Shown: positions 37,901 through 48,035 of the stretch, in pieces
Layout of the letters: the number at the start of each line of letters is the position of its first letter
Numbering within the stretch: position 1 is the stretch's first letter
From: Bugulina stolonifera
Lineage: Eukaryota; Bryozoa; Gymnolaemata; Cheilostomatida; Bugulidae
Length of the DNA: 64,000 nt
Assembly: GCA_935421135.1 (NCBI GenBank)
Contig: OW285193.1
Span: 1,364,001 to 1,428,000, forward strand
Direction: 5' to 3'
Program-made: the position numbers and the translations under genes
Notes under the pieces: generated by a model
What the model saw: only the letters and a program-made list of their open reading frames with translations
Databases searched by the model: none
What the model was told of the DNA's origin: nothing

Positions 37901-38472
37901 TAGCTTTTAATTCTATTTCAGACTTTGTTCGGCAAGTTACCTAGGCTACTGTCACAAAAATGGCCTTGATCTCAACCTGGCTAGCAATCTGAATTTAGCA
38001 TATGATTTGATATTTATTTTATTCATTGTCGAAAGATGAATAAAAGGTACGTGCAAAATATATATTAATACACATTATAATTATATTTAACTTTTAATTT
38101 GTATTTTATAAGTAATGATCATTAATAATTATAAAATACAAATAATTATTATAGGCCTAATTTTTTAATTATAATATAATTGTTTTATAAAATAATTATA
38201 ATAACTATTATTTAACTATATCATTATGATTATTATAATTATAGTAATCTCTTGTTGATAAATGTTACAAGTACAATAATAATTATTAGAAATTCATATT
38301 AAAATCACTAAATAGCCTAGCTACACCTTCTTCTGAGCTCGGTTACTTAACTTACCGATTTTTGAAAATCCTCAAGCCACTTTGACGCTCGTTCCTTTTC
38401 AGAAGTATCCGGACTGCGATACAGGGCTCTCAAACCATGAAGAACTGCTTCAAGTGTTGGTTCCGGATTCAT
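13965..38472 (-). CDS. TNPO3: Transportin-3, nuclear import receptor for SR proteins
   Basis: Importin-beta family carrier made of HEAT repeats that brings phosphorylated SR splicing factors into the nucleus and releases them on RanGTP. Twenty coding exons: 38472-38356, 36713-36624, 36155-35904, 34066-33974, 22910-22767, 22452-22277, 21807-21732, 21523-21314, 20915-20808, 20481-20393, 20189-20038, 19558-19361, 18327-18236, 17005-16785, 16529-16363, 16173-16045, 15265-15120, 14770-14654, 14358-14198, 14025-13965. They sum to 2799 nt, 932 residues plus stop (human 923), with consistent phases and GT/AG at every junction. Conserved landmarks: KERASKWLEDFQ, EACYFAAHTMRTK, EISFNFWYNLAEHLY, RHSCYLYLGAILVDVFG, HRDANASVMRFL, DRPSVSTWLEQSLKALP; the C-terminus ends FLILYR. 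Introns are packed with minisatellites, and intron 4 is 11 kb of mobile-element material. Confidence 0.95.
15266..15485. repeat. 32-bp minisatellite in TNPO3 intron 16
   Basis: About 7 units (core AACCATCCAATCATAGAACG) beginning immediately upstream, in transcript terms, of the exon 17 acceptor. The polypyrimidine region of this intron is therefore itself repeat sequence. Confidence 0.9.
16556..16773. repeat. 21-bp minisatellite filling TNPO3 intron 14
   Basis: About 10 units (core ACATCACAGCATAAACACAT) occupy some 85% of the 255-nt intron between exons 14 and 15. Only the splice-site edges are unique. Confidence 0.95.
17320..17592 (+). repeat. Interspersed repeat family R1, longest copy
   Basis: Starts near ACTGAGTTTTCATTGGGCAG and ends near ACACATCTCTGCC. 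Related sequence occurs at 3150-3300 (inverted), 24886-25100 and, for the 3' part (CCATGGCNACTTGAGT), 29370-29445. No open frame; class unknown. Confidence 0.6.
17627..18227. repeat. 17-bp minisatellite in TNPO3 intron 13
   Basis: About 35 units of GCATAGACATAGACACG with G/A variation, ending 8 bp from the donor of exon 13. Long open frames through it on the minus strand arise from the repeat, not from a gene. Confidence 0.95.
18341..19280. repeat. 20-bp minisatellite in TNPO3 intron 12
   Basis: 47 units of exactly 20 bp (CATGATAGTATATTACACGG). Variation is almost confined to two positions (ACGG/ACAG and GCATG/GTATG). The order of variants repeats, for example 18540-18680 and 18840-18980 share the same seven-unit pattern, so the array grew by block duplication. 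Confidence 0.97.
19566..19899. repeat. 37-bp minisatellite in TNPO3 intron 11
   Basis: About 9 units (core AAAGTGGTGGTACAGTGACA) beginning about 7 bp outside the exon 12 acceptor. Confidence 0.93.
19945..20046. repeat. 32-bp triplication containing the exon 11 splice donor
   Basis: Three 32-bp units (GGAAGGGGTTGATATCCACT then CACCTAGTAT). Each contains, on the minus strand, TACTAG|GTGAGTGG. The functional donor is the copy at 20035-20040; decoys are at 20003 and 19971. Confidence 0.9.
20256..20378. repeat. 35-bp short tandem repeat in TNPO3 intron 10
   Basis: About 3.5 units (core CAGTATCACATACACCGTGT) just inside the exon 10 donor. Confidence 0.85.
21892..22125. mobile_element. Tigger/pogo-type MITE in TNPO3 intron 6
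   Basis: TIRs CAGTGAAACTTGCTTAATTC (left) and CATTGGAACTTGCTTAATTC (right, reverse complement) are flanked by TA on both sides. Length is 234 bp, with internal repeats of AATTCAAA and no open frame. TA duplication and this kind of end are typical of Tc1/mariner-pogo MITEs. Confidence 0.75.
24071..24135 (+). ncRNA. Possible degenerate tRNA-derived sequence
   Basis: ATATAGTGG resembles a tRNA D-arm/A-box, and GGGTGGAATCCCGG followed by CCACCA resembles a T-arm and 3' end. Spacing is short and pairing was not fully verified. It may be a SINE head. Confidence 0.2.
24880..25110 (+). repeat. Interspersed repeat family R1, copy 3
   Basis: Shares TAACCACAATCAAAAT, ACACTAAAACAGTGACATTT and GACACCATTTAG with the copy at 17320-17592. 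It lies within the intron 4 composite. Confidence 0.6.
28365..28838. mobile_element. Small TIR element with one end tandemly amplified
   Basis: CTGAGAGTCACTGCTAGCTC at the left has an inverted counterpart near 28790-28835 (reverse complement GACAGTCACTGCAGTTCCAC). The left end is repeated four to five times with a 28-bp period (28365-28490); the right end is single. The interior is nearly pure A/T with a hairpin around 28672-28725. Confidence 0.55.
29370..29445 (+). repeat. Interspersed repeat family R1, 3' fragment
   Basis: CCATGGCGACTTGAGT and GACATCTCTGCC match the 3' part of the 17320-17592 copy. Confidence 0.5.
31050..32433. other. TNPO3 intron 4, unique-looking stretch
   Basis: No gene, exon or clear repeat seen apart from the two CTAGTGAATATA units near 31050-31100. 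Open frames here are short and match nothing recognised. Confidence 0.4.
32434..33689. mobile_element. Non-autonomous TIR transposon, hAT-like, copy B
   Basis: Ends CAGGGCCGTAACTTT and, inverted, CAGGGGCGTAACTTT, flanked by TAATG (32429-32433 and 33690-33694). A subterminal hairpin TTTAGGGGCGGC...GCCGCCCCTAAA lies just inside the left end, as in copy A. The right end is strongly GC-rich (about 33553-33650). No transposase. It lies in TNPO3 intron 4, close to exon 4. Confidence 0.7.
34150..35760. mobile_element. Nested foldback elements in TNPO3 intron 3
   Basis: Long imperfect inverted repeats. TGCTGATTTTTCAAAAGAAC (about 34185) pairs with the reverse complement of about 35110-35150. TTTCGGTATCATTCAG (about 34395) pairs with the reverse complement of about 35715-35735. 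An inner repeated block (CTGCAGCCATCAT, TCGATGTCATC) recurs in both orientations. Ends resemble AGTGCTGSRCGGT. At least two related copies appear nested or recombined; nothing is coding. Confidence 0.6.
36780..38355. other. TNPO3 intron 1, no feature seen
   Basis: AT-rich intron sequence with short A/T palindromes near 38080-38240. No exon, repeat array or transposon end was recognised. Confidence 0.4.
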
Positions 38473-39002
38473 CTTGCTAGTTGGATACTAAAGTAACTAA
38501 ACAAGCAGATTAGAAAATGGTTTGGTAACGCATATTATTGCAAATATTTTGATTCATGTTGGAGTTGTAACAGAACCGAAAGTGAAGATTAAATTTTTCT
38601 TTCACGCAGGACAAGTCCTAGAGCACAAGGTAGATATCAGTATCACACCGCAGAGACTCAAAATACATGAGCTCAGGTCACGATAGAAAAATATTGAATC
38701 TAATCTAATTAGGTCATTGAACTTTTACTGCTTGTTGTTACTTAACCCTGCGTGACTACCCAAAATTCTGTTTACACTATTTTTATTGTTGACAAATAGT
38801 TTCTGTTCATCAGGTTAAATAACAAACCTACTCTTTTAGATAAAAAGCTATTTAATTTGATGAGCATTCAAAAATTAATCAGAATCTTAATTACAAAAAA
38901 TGTCACTATATTTTTGTATACTGACTGAATATGTTATTTGGTTATAGAATTTATCTACTGGACCCGCTAGAATCACACAGTTTTGGGACCAAAGGTTATA
39001 AA

Positions 39003-39122
39003 ATGTCGAAGAAAACCAGGCTTAAGACATGCTGGGAACAAAGTTTTGCTGGGTTTGAGGAACTTTCTGGGACTGTGCCGTCTGAGAGATTCACTGGAGA
39101 AGGAATAAATATTGATAATGAG
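39003..39122 (+). CDS. Possible first coding exon, unknown protein
   Basis: A 40-codon open stretch from an ATG in a fair context (AAAATGTCG), ending at a good donor (GAG|GTAATT). The start MSKKTRLKTCWEQSF has coding-like composition. It is 0.5 kb upstream of TNPO3 and divergent from it, where a partner gene would be plausible. I do not recognise the protein and found no convincing downstream exon before the LTR elements, so it may be chance. Confidence 0.25.
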
Positions 39123-39124
39123 GT

Positions 39125-42100
39125 AATTTAGTACCGCTTGCAACTATGCAATCATCTAGCAAAGCACAATCAAGCAAAAGTTATAGCTTTTGGTACCTAA
39201 TTTTTTAGGTTCATAGACATATGAAGATTCATATGCGATATGGTATAAAAAACAAATATCATATGTAGTCAGTGACTGTGAGAGTGAACGAGTAATATCA
39301 TTCATATTATTTATATTATTTTAATAATTAATAATTGTATTATTATTATGCTATTTGATATTTATATTAATATTCTAATGTTGAATCTTGATATTAATTT
39401 TTGGTCTTTTATCTCGAATCCATCTATATTAAAACACGGAGTACTCCTTGCCTAAGATGTTCTTAAATTTCCTGTTGTTAATGTGTGTGTTGAGCTGTCA
39501 GTCATTGTACGGCTGGTGATGCATATACATGTAGGCCTAAGTCTAGATCAAAGATGGTGTGATTTTATCACCAGCATTCAGCAGCGAAAGATATTCGGAA
39601 TATAACTGACCCATGGTTGAAACAAGACTCGACTGAGACAGAATAGAATAGATTTATAAAAAGATGATATGATATAATAAAGCTGAACGAAAGCTATGTG
39701 GCTATTCTCTTGTCTATTAACATTTAAAATTAAAGATAAGATAAGACAACTTCCAGAATGTTAGTTGAACATGCCCCCTCAATCTGGTTTTCATGTATTG
39801 GGTTATAGGGAACAGATCAATTGGTTTAATTAGAATGCCAGGATGTTGCTCTTGCTATTGATATGGATATATGTTATGTCAGTGTGTTCAATAATTAAGA
39901 AAGTTTTGAAACATCAATATAACTTTCATAGATTGTAGTGTTTTATGGCTTTCACACTGGTTTAGCTCAACTTCATTTGCATCAGTGAGCCATTTGATGT
40001 TCAGTTCAGACTAATAGATAATGATAATCCATTATTGATAGCCTGTAAGTGAAAATCACGGCCACAAAGAACTTGTTTTGTACCCTCTAAATCTTTAAAA
40101 TGTACCCCAGGTTGGGAACTCCTGTCCTAAACAATTGTAGATCTAAGTCTTGTAGATCTAAGACTCAACTAGATGGATGAAGCTGAGGCAACCGATCAAC
40201 TACATGTAGACTATATGGATGATAACACAGACAGACAAATAAATGACAATAAAGCCACTCCCAGATTTAGTTGGTGTTCTTTTATCGCTACTGCTTTATA
40301 TTTAATTTGATAACTAAATAGGAACATGGGTAGCAATAAATAGTAGCCAATGAATACAATATTACAAACACAGATAGCAAGAGAGAATCAAACAAATAGA
40401 ACTAATTTATAATTGTAATAATAATATGTACATACAAGTTCTCATCACCAAGGCCAAACTAGGGGGCGTAGGTTGACTGGCAACTGTTCAGTTTGGTGTT
40501 CTCTCTACAAATCACTAGAACAAAATTTAAATTCCCTCCTCACATCAGTAGTTGAATATGTACTCTGTACTTGTGATTTATGGATTTGAAATATTTGCGG
40601 ATGGATTTAGAGATAGCTGAATTAGAATAGCAGGTGTTAGATCATTTGGGTAGATAGTAAGTTTGTTATGATTTAGTGGCTCTCACACTTGTTTGGGCAA
40701 AGGACGTCACTGATTCATCTTTCAGTCAAACTTGAGCATTTTGAAAATGCCAAAACTTGAAAGTAGCATACTGAAGCTAAACAAGTTGCACATAATTTTG
40801 AGGATAAAATTATGGCTTAGCTCACTGAAATAGTCAAATTCTCAATTTTGCACTACTTAAATTTTCTAATAAGGTAGTTATGTTTCTTCTTCACCAGTTT
40901 GGATTTTTTAACTCCAATGTACAGTAAGAAGTACAAGGTGATCCAAAAGCATGTTTGGTTTTCATCTGGTTTCCTATTGGTGGATCATTTAAAAGCAGCT
41001 GGCGCTTTGTTGGAACCTGATATTCCTAAGGTACTCTGCATGTCGGACAGTTTAAGTTCAATTAACTTTTGGTAGGCGAGCACCACTCGTTAAGCAACAT
41101 CCAATCTCTCTCAGATTCCCCAGCTTAGCTTCCAATTTACCATTCTGGTACGGTTGATTGTAATATGATTAATTTGCTTGTCTAGCAGTGTTTGAAAGTT
41201 TTGACTCATGAACTCAACTCTGTTGTCACTGTGTAGCTACTTCACCTGTCCAATAGAGCAACATCTGCGAGCAACTTTCTGTTTCTTTCTGTGTCTCTTT
41301 TTCGTCTTCACGAACTACGTAAGGATGTAATGTGCACTGCTTTTGATCTCAAGCTGCTGGTGCTGTGGGTCCGCACATGTTTTAGCGACTCCATAGCCAG
41401 GTTTGGTTTTGTATCCCACGATTTGGGCCGTTTTGTTATTTTGTTTGATACGCAGTGCAACATGTGAATTTGGATGTCACTTTTCTTTTGGATAGTTTTT
41501 ATTTGGTTGATGTCTTCAAAGTTCGTGTGGTCTTAGATTATGTTCTATTCGGGTAGTTGTAAGTAGAATTAATCTTAACATTCGGTAATTAGTAGTCGCC
41601 CTTCTTTAGTCAAGTAATTATAGTGTTGTTCGCAAAAAGCACAAATATTCACTGTGTGGATGTGACCTCTTCACCTTTGGTCAAAAACAGAAAATAGACT
41701 GGTAGGGAAGTCAGAAAGTATTGATGCTTTGCGAAACCTATCCTTGCAGAGCTCCAATTTGAATTGATTTGTAGTCATTTATGTTGTTTTTACGCATTGC
41801 ATCATTCATCAACAACTTATAGCACTTTTGTTAGATTGCTAGATGGTTCTGGCAAAAAATGTGGTGAGCTGACCACACCTAGCCAAAAAAAAAGTAATTG
41901 GTATAGGCCTAAAATCCACTTTTTGTATATATTTTTAAAAATAAGGTATGACATTGATATTGTGGTGAAACAGCCTGCCTGGTCATGGACTGTACTCATA
42001 TTGTACTTAAACAGTATCATAGCTGACATTACCATATATATAATCTTATCCATGCATGACATTATTATCAATACTCATTCATATGCATTCATTATTATCT

Positions 42101-42276
42101 TATACACTGCCGTGTCTTATATATACATATACTAGCAATCAAGCTTTGGGATTACACTTATATTGCATCTTGGTTTTTCCCACATTTATACATATTCTCA
42201 GTAATTGTCTACTCTTGCTTGGTTGTAATTTAATAGAGTCTTTTTGCCATTTATATATGACATGTTTCTCCTTATT
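39125..42276. other. Mostly featureless, with decayed integrase-like debris
   Basis: No intact gene seen. On the minus strand at about 41238-41080, LHSDNRVEFMSQNFQTLL followed after a frameshift by PYQNGKLEA resembles the second catalytic block of a retroelement integrase, heavily decayed. The rest shows only short open frames. Confidence 0.35.
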
Positions 42277-42930
42277 GTAAGCACATTTTGTGCCAAGGCC
42301 GACCCTTTACGTGGCCGACATCGGGCGGAACCATCCATGTTGTTGCATCAGTTCCGGAGCCGATACCATGTCGGCCCGCCGATACCATGTCGGGCTCTTT
42401 TGGCCGGAAGTTTGTTATGTATATAAGGCAGTGCATTTTGTGTTGTAATTCAGTTGTTGATTGCGCTTGAATAAAGCAACATCCCCTAACTCAACCTACA
42501 GAGGCTTACTCTTTAGGCGGGTAACTCCACCTGAGAATCCCCTTGGGATTCAGTACGGCTCGAGCTCACCTCATCCTAGGCTAAGCATATCTCTATCCAC
42601 CCCTTAGACTTAGGCCGATCCCGGGTTCTAATGAACCTAGCGTCGAGCTTAGGACCTCAAGGCTAGACAATCTTTCTCTGCACTCCCTCGGAGTATAAAC
42701 TCTACATGACCTACGTCGGTCCTGAGCTCCAATGAGTCTCGGCATCGGCCTACGTCTGATATAATCTACACTACAAAGAGCACATATAACTGTTCACTTT
42801 TCTATGTAATGAGCAGAAGGTACACTTGGTCGGCCTCTACCACCTTCCAAGCCCTTCCCATACTTGTAGCCCTCGGCTCTCGTATGTAACAGCACTCAAA
42901 AACATTACAATATAACATGTTGCAGTCTTG
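42277..42930 (+). repeat. LTR-like stretch, possible solo LTR of another family
   Basis: A GC-richer block with repeated CCGATACCATGTCGG, a TATATAA box (42420-42426), and AATAAA 44 nt downstream of it (42470-42475). This is the spacing expected of a retroviral-type LTR promoter and poly(A) site. Clear ends and a target duplication were not found, and it stops just before element 1. Confidence 0.35.
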
Positions 42931-42938
42931 AAGGACGG

Positions 42939-43474
42939 TGTCACAAATTCTGAGCAATACATGTAGACTCTCCTACTACTGTACTAGCCATATGGGCATA
43001 ATGTAGGAATAAGAATATTTCATTTATATACGTGTTATAATATAAGTACATAGTATACATTTATATTGATGTCATGCTAAGGGCAATAATGAGCCATACA
43101 TTGTTTACACTGACGTACCTTTATTACTACTGTAACTATAGGCTACTATTGCTATAATTATTGCGCAATATTGTTTACTACTACAATGTACCTGTATACT
43201 CTGGAATGTAGTAGAATATTCTTTCAGCTGATTATGACTAATTGTTATTGTAATGATGTAATATTTTGGTGGAGAACTCACTAGAACATTCTTCTCACAT
43301 ATATAAGCAAGCCCAATTTTTATAATTATCAGTTAACTTCTAGCAATAAACAAGGATATATTACACTACATACTACATCTTCTCTGCACTAGATAGACCA
43401 AGCTGTGTGTCACTTGATTATCTCTGACTACAGTGACTTCACCGAACTCTCACAAGTACTACTATCTTGTGACA
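42939..43474 (+). repeat. 5' LTR of element 1
   Basis: 536 bp. TATATAA at 43300-43306 and AATAAA at 43345-43350 mark the likely promoter and poly(A) signal. Preceded by target copy GACGG. Confidence 0.95.
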
Positions 43475-43476
43475 AT

Positions 43477-43493
43477 TGGGGGCTGCTCCGGGA
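43477..43493 (+). other. Primer binding site, tRNA-Pro-like
   Basis: TGGGGGCTGCTCCGGGA, two bases after the LTR. It differs from the common tRNA-Pro site (TGGGGGCTCGTCCGGGA) only by a CG/GC swap, so a tRNA-Pro primer is likely. Confidence 0.65.
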
Positions 43494-43563
43494 AGTCATC
43501 AGTCGCAGACAGGGAGATTAACAACGTCGGCATACACCGGATACTAATAGCTGCAGGAAAAAG

Positions 43564-46500
43564 ATGGCATTATTGGAAAAAGTAAGTCAAATGGGCAAGG
43601 ATCTTGGACTTACAGATCAGAAGTTGGTAGAATTTATTGACAAGAATCTACCAATCATAGAAAAAGATATGGAACGGGAAGAGCGTAGACTGGAACGTGA
43701 AGCTAAACTAGAATCTGAACGTCTGAAAATGGAAGCTGATAAGGAGAATGCTGAACGAGAGCGAGAAGCTGAGAAAGAGCGCCGAGAAGCTGAGAAAGAG
43801 CGCCGAGAAGCTGAAATGGAAGCTGAGAGACAGCGCATGGCACACGAACTAGAGGTTAAGAAGATAGAAGCCAGCACAAGCCTAGAACAATCCAAGCACG
43901 AAAGTACAAGGCTGGAAATAAATAATCGACCCAAACCAAAACTTCCATTTTTCGATGAAAAAGTCGACAGCATGGATAGTTATCTGGAAAGATTTGAGTG
44001 GATTGCTGAGTGCTACAACTGGGAGGTGAGTGATTGGTCTTACCACTTAAGCCAATACTTACGAGGCAAAGCCACAGAGGCCTATACTCGACTAGCGCCA
44101 AGTGATAGGAAGATTTATGCTAAAGTCAAGGAAGCTTTATTAGAGCGATACAACCTGACAGAAGAAGGCTACCGGAAGAAATTTCGACAGTCTGAAGCAC
44201 ACGAGGATGAGACACCTCAACAATTCTATACAAGACTTGAAGGCTACTGCAAAAAGTGGGTAGAGCTTTCACAGAGTCAAGATATTGCACAACTCATCGT
44301 CACGGAACAATTTATATCATCGTGTCCCTCCGACCTGGAAGTGCATCTGAACCAGATGACCTTCACAAACAAAGAAGAGCTAACACATGCAGCATCCAAA
44401 TATCTGCATGCAAGAGGGCGCAAGTTAGCAAGACACAAGAAAATTAACAAACCAGATAAAGCAGATACTACATCGAGCAACAACTTCCAAAGAAGTGAAG
44501 GTAGTTGTTATTTATGCTCAGAAAAAGGCCATGTAGCGAGAGATTGTTACAAAAGAGCTAAGAAGTTTTGCTCAAACTGCAACATGAACAATCATAACAC
44601 CTCTGAGTGCAAGAGGAATGACAGAAGGACGATTAAACAGGTTGGTGCTGTCAAGCAGATGGTTCACACGAATGAGGAATCTAGAAGAGATGGAATCAAC
44701 AAGGAGAAACCACCTAGAGAGATGATAGTTGATGGACAAAAGTACGTCAACGTCGCACAATGTGATTATGTAACAGCTTCTAATGAAAACAACATCAGCG
44801 TCTTTAAGGGTAAAGTGAATGGGTCAAAAGTGAATCTTATCCGTGATACTGGATGCAGTACTGTTGTCATAAAGAAAGAATTTGTCAACCCAGAAGACTA
44901 TACTGGTGAGCATCTATACCTTCGCTTTGCAAATAGCAGTGTAGAAAAGGCGCCATGTGCATATGTGAATATTCAGTCACCCTTCTATTGCGGACGTTAC
45001 TGCGCAGCAGTGCTGGAGGATCCTTCACATGACTTATTGATTGGCAACATACCTGAAGCAAGATCAGCAGATGACCCACAATTAAATTGGGAGCAATGCT
45101 CAGTGACCACTAGAGCGCAAGCCAGTAAAGAAAAGACGGGGGAAAAACCTCTGTATGTTAATGACATAGAAAACACCGTAGTCGACAGAGAAGATTTTGA
45201 AAGAATGCAGAAGGAAGACGGTTCACTTAGAAGATTCTATGATGCAACTGAGATCAAAGACGGGAAAAACCAGTCGACCAGGTTTTATGTGAAAAAGGGA
45301 CTCCTTTATCGTGAGTATACAAACAAGAAAGTCAACCATGGTCAACCAAATAGACAGTTATTGGTACCAACTAAGCTAAGGAAAGAAGTAATGCAGAAGG
45401 GGCATGACAGCATCATGAGTGGCCACCTCGGAGTGAAAAAGACATCAGATCGGATCTTATCTAACTTCTTTTGGCCTGGTCTCAACAGTGATGTCGTCCG
45501 ATTCTGCCGATCATGTGATATATGCCAGAAGACAGTAAAGAAGGGTTCTGTAATGAAGGTGCCTGTCCAGGAGACCCCGCTTATCGACACCCCATTCAAG
45601 AGATGTGCTGTTGACCTGATTGGACCTATCAATCCTCCAAGTGAAAAAGGACACCGATACATTCTTACGCTTGTTGACTACGCCACTAGATACCCAGAAG
45701 CCATTCCACTCAAGAACATAGACTCTGTGTCTGTAGCCGAAGCTCTACTTGACATCTACAGCCGTGTTGGAGTTCCAGAAGAAGTAATTAGCGATCAGGG
45801 GACCCAGTTCATATCTGACTATATGAAGGAGTTTACTAGGCTGCTCGGAATCAGGCAGTTACCAACAACACCCTATCATGCCATGGCAAATGGGCTGGTA
45901 GAGAGATTCAATGGAACACTCAAGAGCATTCTGAAAAGGATGTGTACGAAAGAACCTCGGCAATGGCACCGACTGATTAATGCTGCTTTGTTTGCCTATC
46001 GAGAGGTTCCTCAGGAATCGACAGGATTTTCACCTTTCGAATTATTGTACGGACGGACTATCAGAGGACCTATGTATATTCTGAGACAACTCTGGACAAA
46101 AGAAGACGCAGATGAGGATGTGAAGACTAGTTACCAGCATGTTTTGGAACTCAGAGAACGCCTTGATGACCTCATGGAAATAGCCCAGTCATCCCTTAAG
46201 GACAGTCAGAAGAGGTACAAGAATTATTTTGACAGGAAGGCAAAACCAAGAGGATTCGCTACAGGTGACAAGGTGCTTATTCTTCTACCTACTAACAGTA
46301 ATAAGCTACTAATGTATTGGCAAGGACCATTCACAGTAGAAGAGAAGATGGGATTAAATGACTACAGAGTCAATGTTAGAGGAAAGAAAAGGACATACCA
46401 TGCCAATATGTTAAAGAAGTACTATGACAGGGAAGGAGAGGGTCAACCATCGACTGTAGGAGCCATTTCAACACTAAATGTTGCAAATGTTGGCATCATA

Positions 46501-47994
46501 ACTCCTGACGACAATTTGGATCTGGATGAATATCAAGATGGACTCCTGGAGTTGTTTGAACCCAAAGTACAGAAGGAAACTATAGATGACGTCGCGGTAG
46601 GCAAAGGACTGGATAAGGCTCAGAAACAACAACTTAATGCTATAGTAGAGAGGTATGAGAAGCTGTTCAGTGATCTACCTGGAAATGCAAAGGGAATGGA
46701 GCACTCAATTCAACTCATCAGTAAAGAGCCAGTCAAGTCAAAGCCTTACAAACTACCATTTAAAGTAAGGGAAACATTAAAAGATGACATCAAGGAGATG
46801 CTGAGTATGGGAGTTATCAGGCCTTCGACCTCTCCTTACGCCTCACCAACTGTGATTGTCAAGAAGCCTGACGGCACAAATAGGATTTGCATAGATTACA
46901 GGAAATTGAATAAAATTACGGTCTTTGATCCGGAGCCAATGGTGACTGGTGATAGCCTCTTCCAGAAGTTGAATGGCGACAAATTCTTCAGTAAGCTTGA
47001 TTTATCCAAAGGATATTGGCAGATTCCAGTCAGACCAGAAGATGTTGCAAATACCGCATTTGTTACTCCGGATGGACACTATGAATTTTTAAAGATGCCT
47101 TTTGGTATGGTCAACTCAGGTGCCACCCTTGTGCGAGCCATGAGAAAGCTAATTGGAGACTTAGGTGGTGTTGACAACTATATTGATGACGTCATCATTC
47201 ACACGGCAACATGGGACGAACATATACAACTGCTTGATAAAGTATTTCGAATATTGAGCGAAGCAGGGCTCACACTGCGACCTAGCAAATGTAATATTGG
47301 GGAAGTAGATGTGGAATTCATCGGTCATCAGCTACAAGATGGACAGATCAGACCTATAGAAGACAACGTCGAGAAAATCAAATCTGCTCCACGCCCGACT
47401 GACAAGACCCAAGTTAGATCTTTCCTCGGACTTACAGGATATTATAGAGAATTTATACCTCACTATTCTACAGTGGCCAGCCCACTGACAGATCTGACCA
47501 AGAAAGGCCAGCCAAAGATTGTCAACTGGGGAGACTCACAGGAGAAAGCTTATAGCAGACTGAAGTCTATGCTCACTAGCGCTCCAGTTCTACAACTACC
47601 TGACGTTAACAAACCATTTGTGCTGAGGACTGACGCATCAGATGTAGCTGTTGGAGCTGTCTTACTCCAAGAATTCAGCGGCAAGCTATTTCCGGTGAGT
47701 TATGCAAGCAGAAAACTTCTGGACCGTGAAAGGAACTACTCAGCCATAGAAAAGGAGTGCCTAGCAGTTGTATGGGCAGTGAAGAAGTATTTACAGTATC
47801 TGTATGGAGTAGAGTTCACACTACAGACTGACCATCAACCATTAGTATACATTAACCAAGCAAAGTTCGAGAACAGCAGAGTGATGAGATGGGCGATGTA
47901 CTTACAGAACTTTAGAATTAAAGTAGAATCAATAAAAGGCAAAGACAATGTAGGTGCTGACTATCTGAGTAGAATTGACTCAGAATTTGAATAA
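43564..47994 (+). CDS. Gag-Pol polyprotein of element 1 (gag-PR-INT-RT-RH)
   Basis: One frame of 1476 codons. Residues 30-125 are a charged E/R/K coiled coil. Two CCHC zinc knuckles follow at about 315-328 (CYLCSEKGHVARDC) and 337-350. The aspartic protease has DTG near 428. The integrase zinc finger (H..H..CDICQK) spans about 614-655 and the catalytic core has D near 683, D744 and E780 with 35 residues between the last two. A GPY/F module sits near 918 (YWQGPF). Reverse transcriptase starts near 1060 with YIDD at about 1206, and RNase H has RTDASD near 1355. All catalytic residues I can check are present. Integrase precedes RT, unlike standard Ty3/gypsy. No env, no internal stop and no frameshift signal. 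Confidence 0.95.
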   Translation: MALLEKVSQMGKDLGLTDQKLVEFIDKNLPIIEKDMEREERRLEREAKLESERLKMEADKENAEREREAEKERREAEKERREAEMEAERQRMAHELEVKKIEASTSLEQSKHESTRLEINNRPKPKLPFFDEKVDSMDSYLERFEWIAECYNWEVSDWSYHLSQYLRGKATEAYTRLAPSDRKIYAKVKEALLERYNLTEEGYRKKFRQSEAHEDETPQQFYTRLEGYCKKWVELSQSQDIAQLIVTEQFISSCPSDLEVHLNQMTFTNKEELTHAASKYLHARGRKLARHKKINKPDKADTTSSNNFQRSEGSCYLCSEKGHVARDCYKRAKKFCSNCNMNNHNTSECKRNDRRTIKQVGAVKQMVHTNEESRRDGINKEKPPREMIVDGQKYVNVAQCDYVTASNENNISVFKGKVNGSKVNLIRDTGCSTVVIKKEFVNPEDYTGEHLYLRFANSSVEKAPCAYVNIQSPFYCGRYCAAVLEDPSHDLLIGNIPEARSADDPQLNWEQCSVTTRAQASKEKTGEKPLYVNDIENTVVDREDFERMQKEDGSLRRFYDATEIKDGKNQSTRFYVKKGLLYREYTNKKVNHGQPNRQLLVPTKLRKEVMQKGHDSIMSGHLGVKKTSDRILSNFFWPGLNSDVVRFCRSCDICQKTVKKGSVMKVPVQETPLIDTPFKRCAVDLIGPINPPSEKGHRYILTLVDYATRYPEAIPLKNIDSVSVAEALLDIYSRVGVPEEVISDQGTQFISDYMKEFTRLLGIRQLPTTPYHAMANGLVERFNGTLKSILKRMCTKEPRQWHRLINAALFAYREVPQESTGFSPFELLYGRTIRGPMYILRQLWTKEDADEDVKTSYQHVLELRERLDDLMEIAQSSLKDSQKRYKNYFDRKAKPRGFATGDKVLILLPTNSNKLLMYWQGPFTVEEKMGLNDYRVNVRGKKRTYHANMLKKYYDREGEGQPSTVGAISTLNVANVGIITPDDNLDLDEYQDGLLELFEPKVQKETIDDVAVGKGLDKAQKQQLNAIVERYEKLFSDLPGNAKGMEHSIQLISKEPVKSKPYKLPFKVRETLKDDIKEMLSMGVIRPSTSPYASPTVIVKKPDGTNRICIDYRKLNKITVFDPEPMVTGDSLFQKLNGDKFFSKLDLSKGYWQIPVRPEDVANTAFVTPDGHYEFLKMPFGMVNSGATLVRAMRKLIGDLGGVDNYIDDVIIHTATWDEHIQLLDKVFRILSEAGLTLRPSKCNIGEVDVEFIGHQLQDGQIRPIEDNVEKIKSAPRPTDKTQVRSFLGLTGYYREFIPHYSTVASPLTDLTKKGQPKIVNWGDSQEKAYSRLKSMLTSAPVLQLPDVNKPFVLRTDASDVAVGAVLLQEFSGKLFPVSYASRKLLDRERNYSAIEKECLAVVWAVKKYLQYLYGVEFTLQTDHQPLVYINQAKFENSRVMRWAMYLQNFRIKVESIKGKDNVGADYLSRIDSEFE

Positions 47995-48035
47995 TAGTGC
48001 GCAATTATTAAAATAATTCCTCTCAAATGGGGGGT

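Noticed and set aside
41764..42135. 123-codon plus-strand frame as a gene
   Set aside because: Low-complexity A/T-rich composition with no domain; an antisense frame of similar length overlaps it.
43617..45662. Minus-strand open frames inside element 1
   Set aside because: They are antisense shadows of the gag-pol frame and have no domain content.
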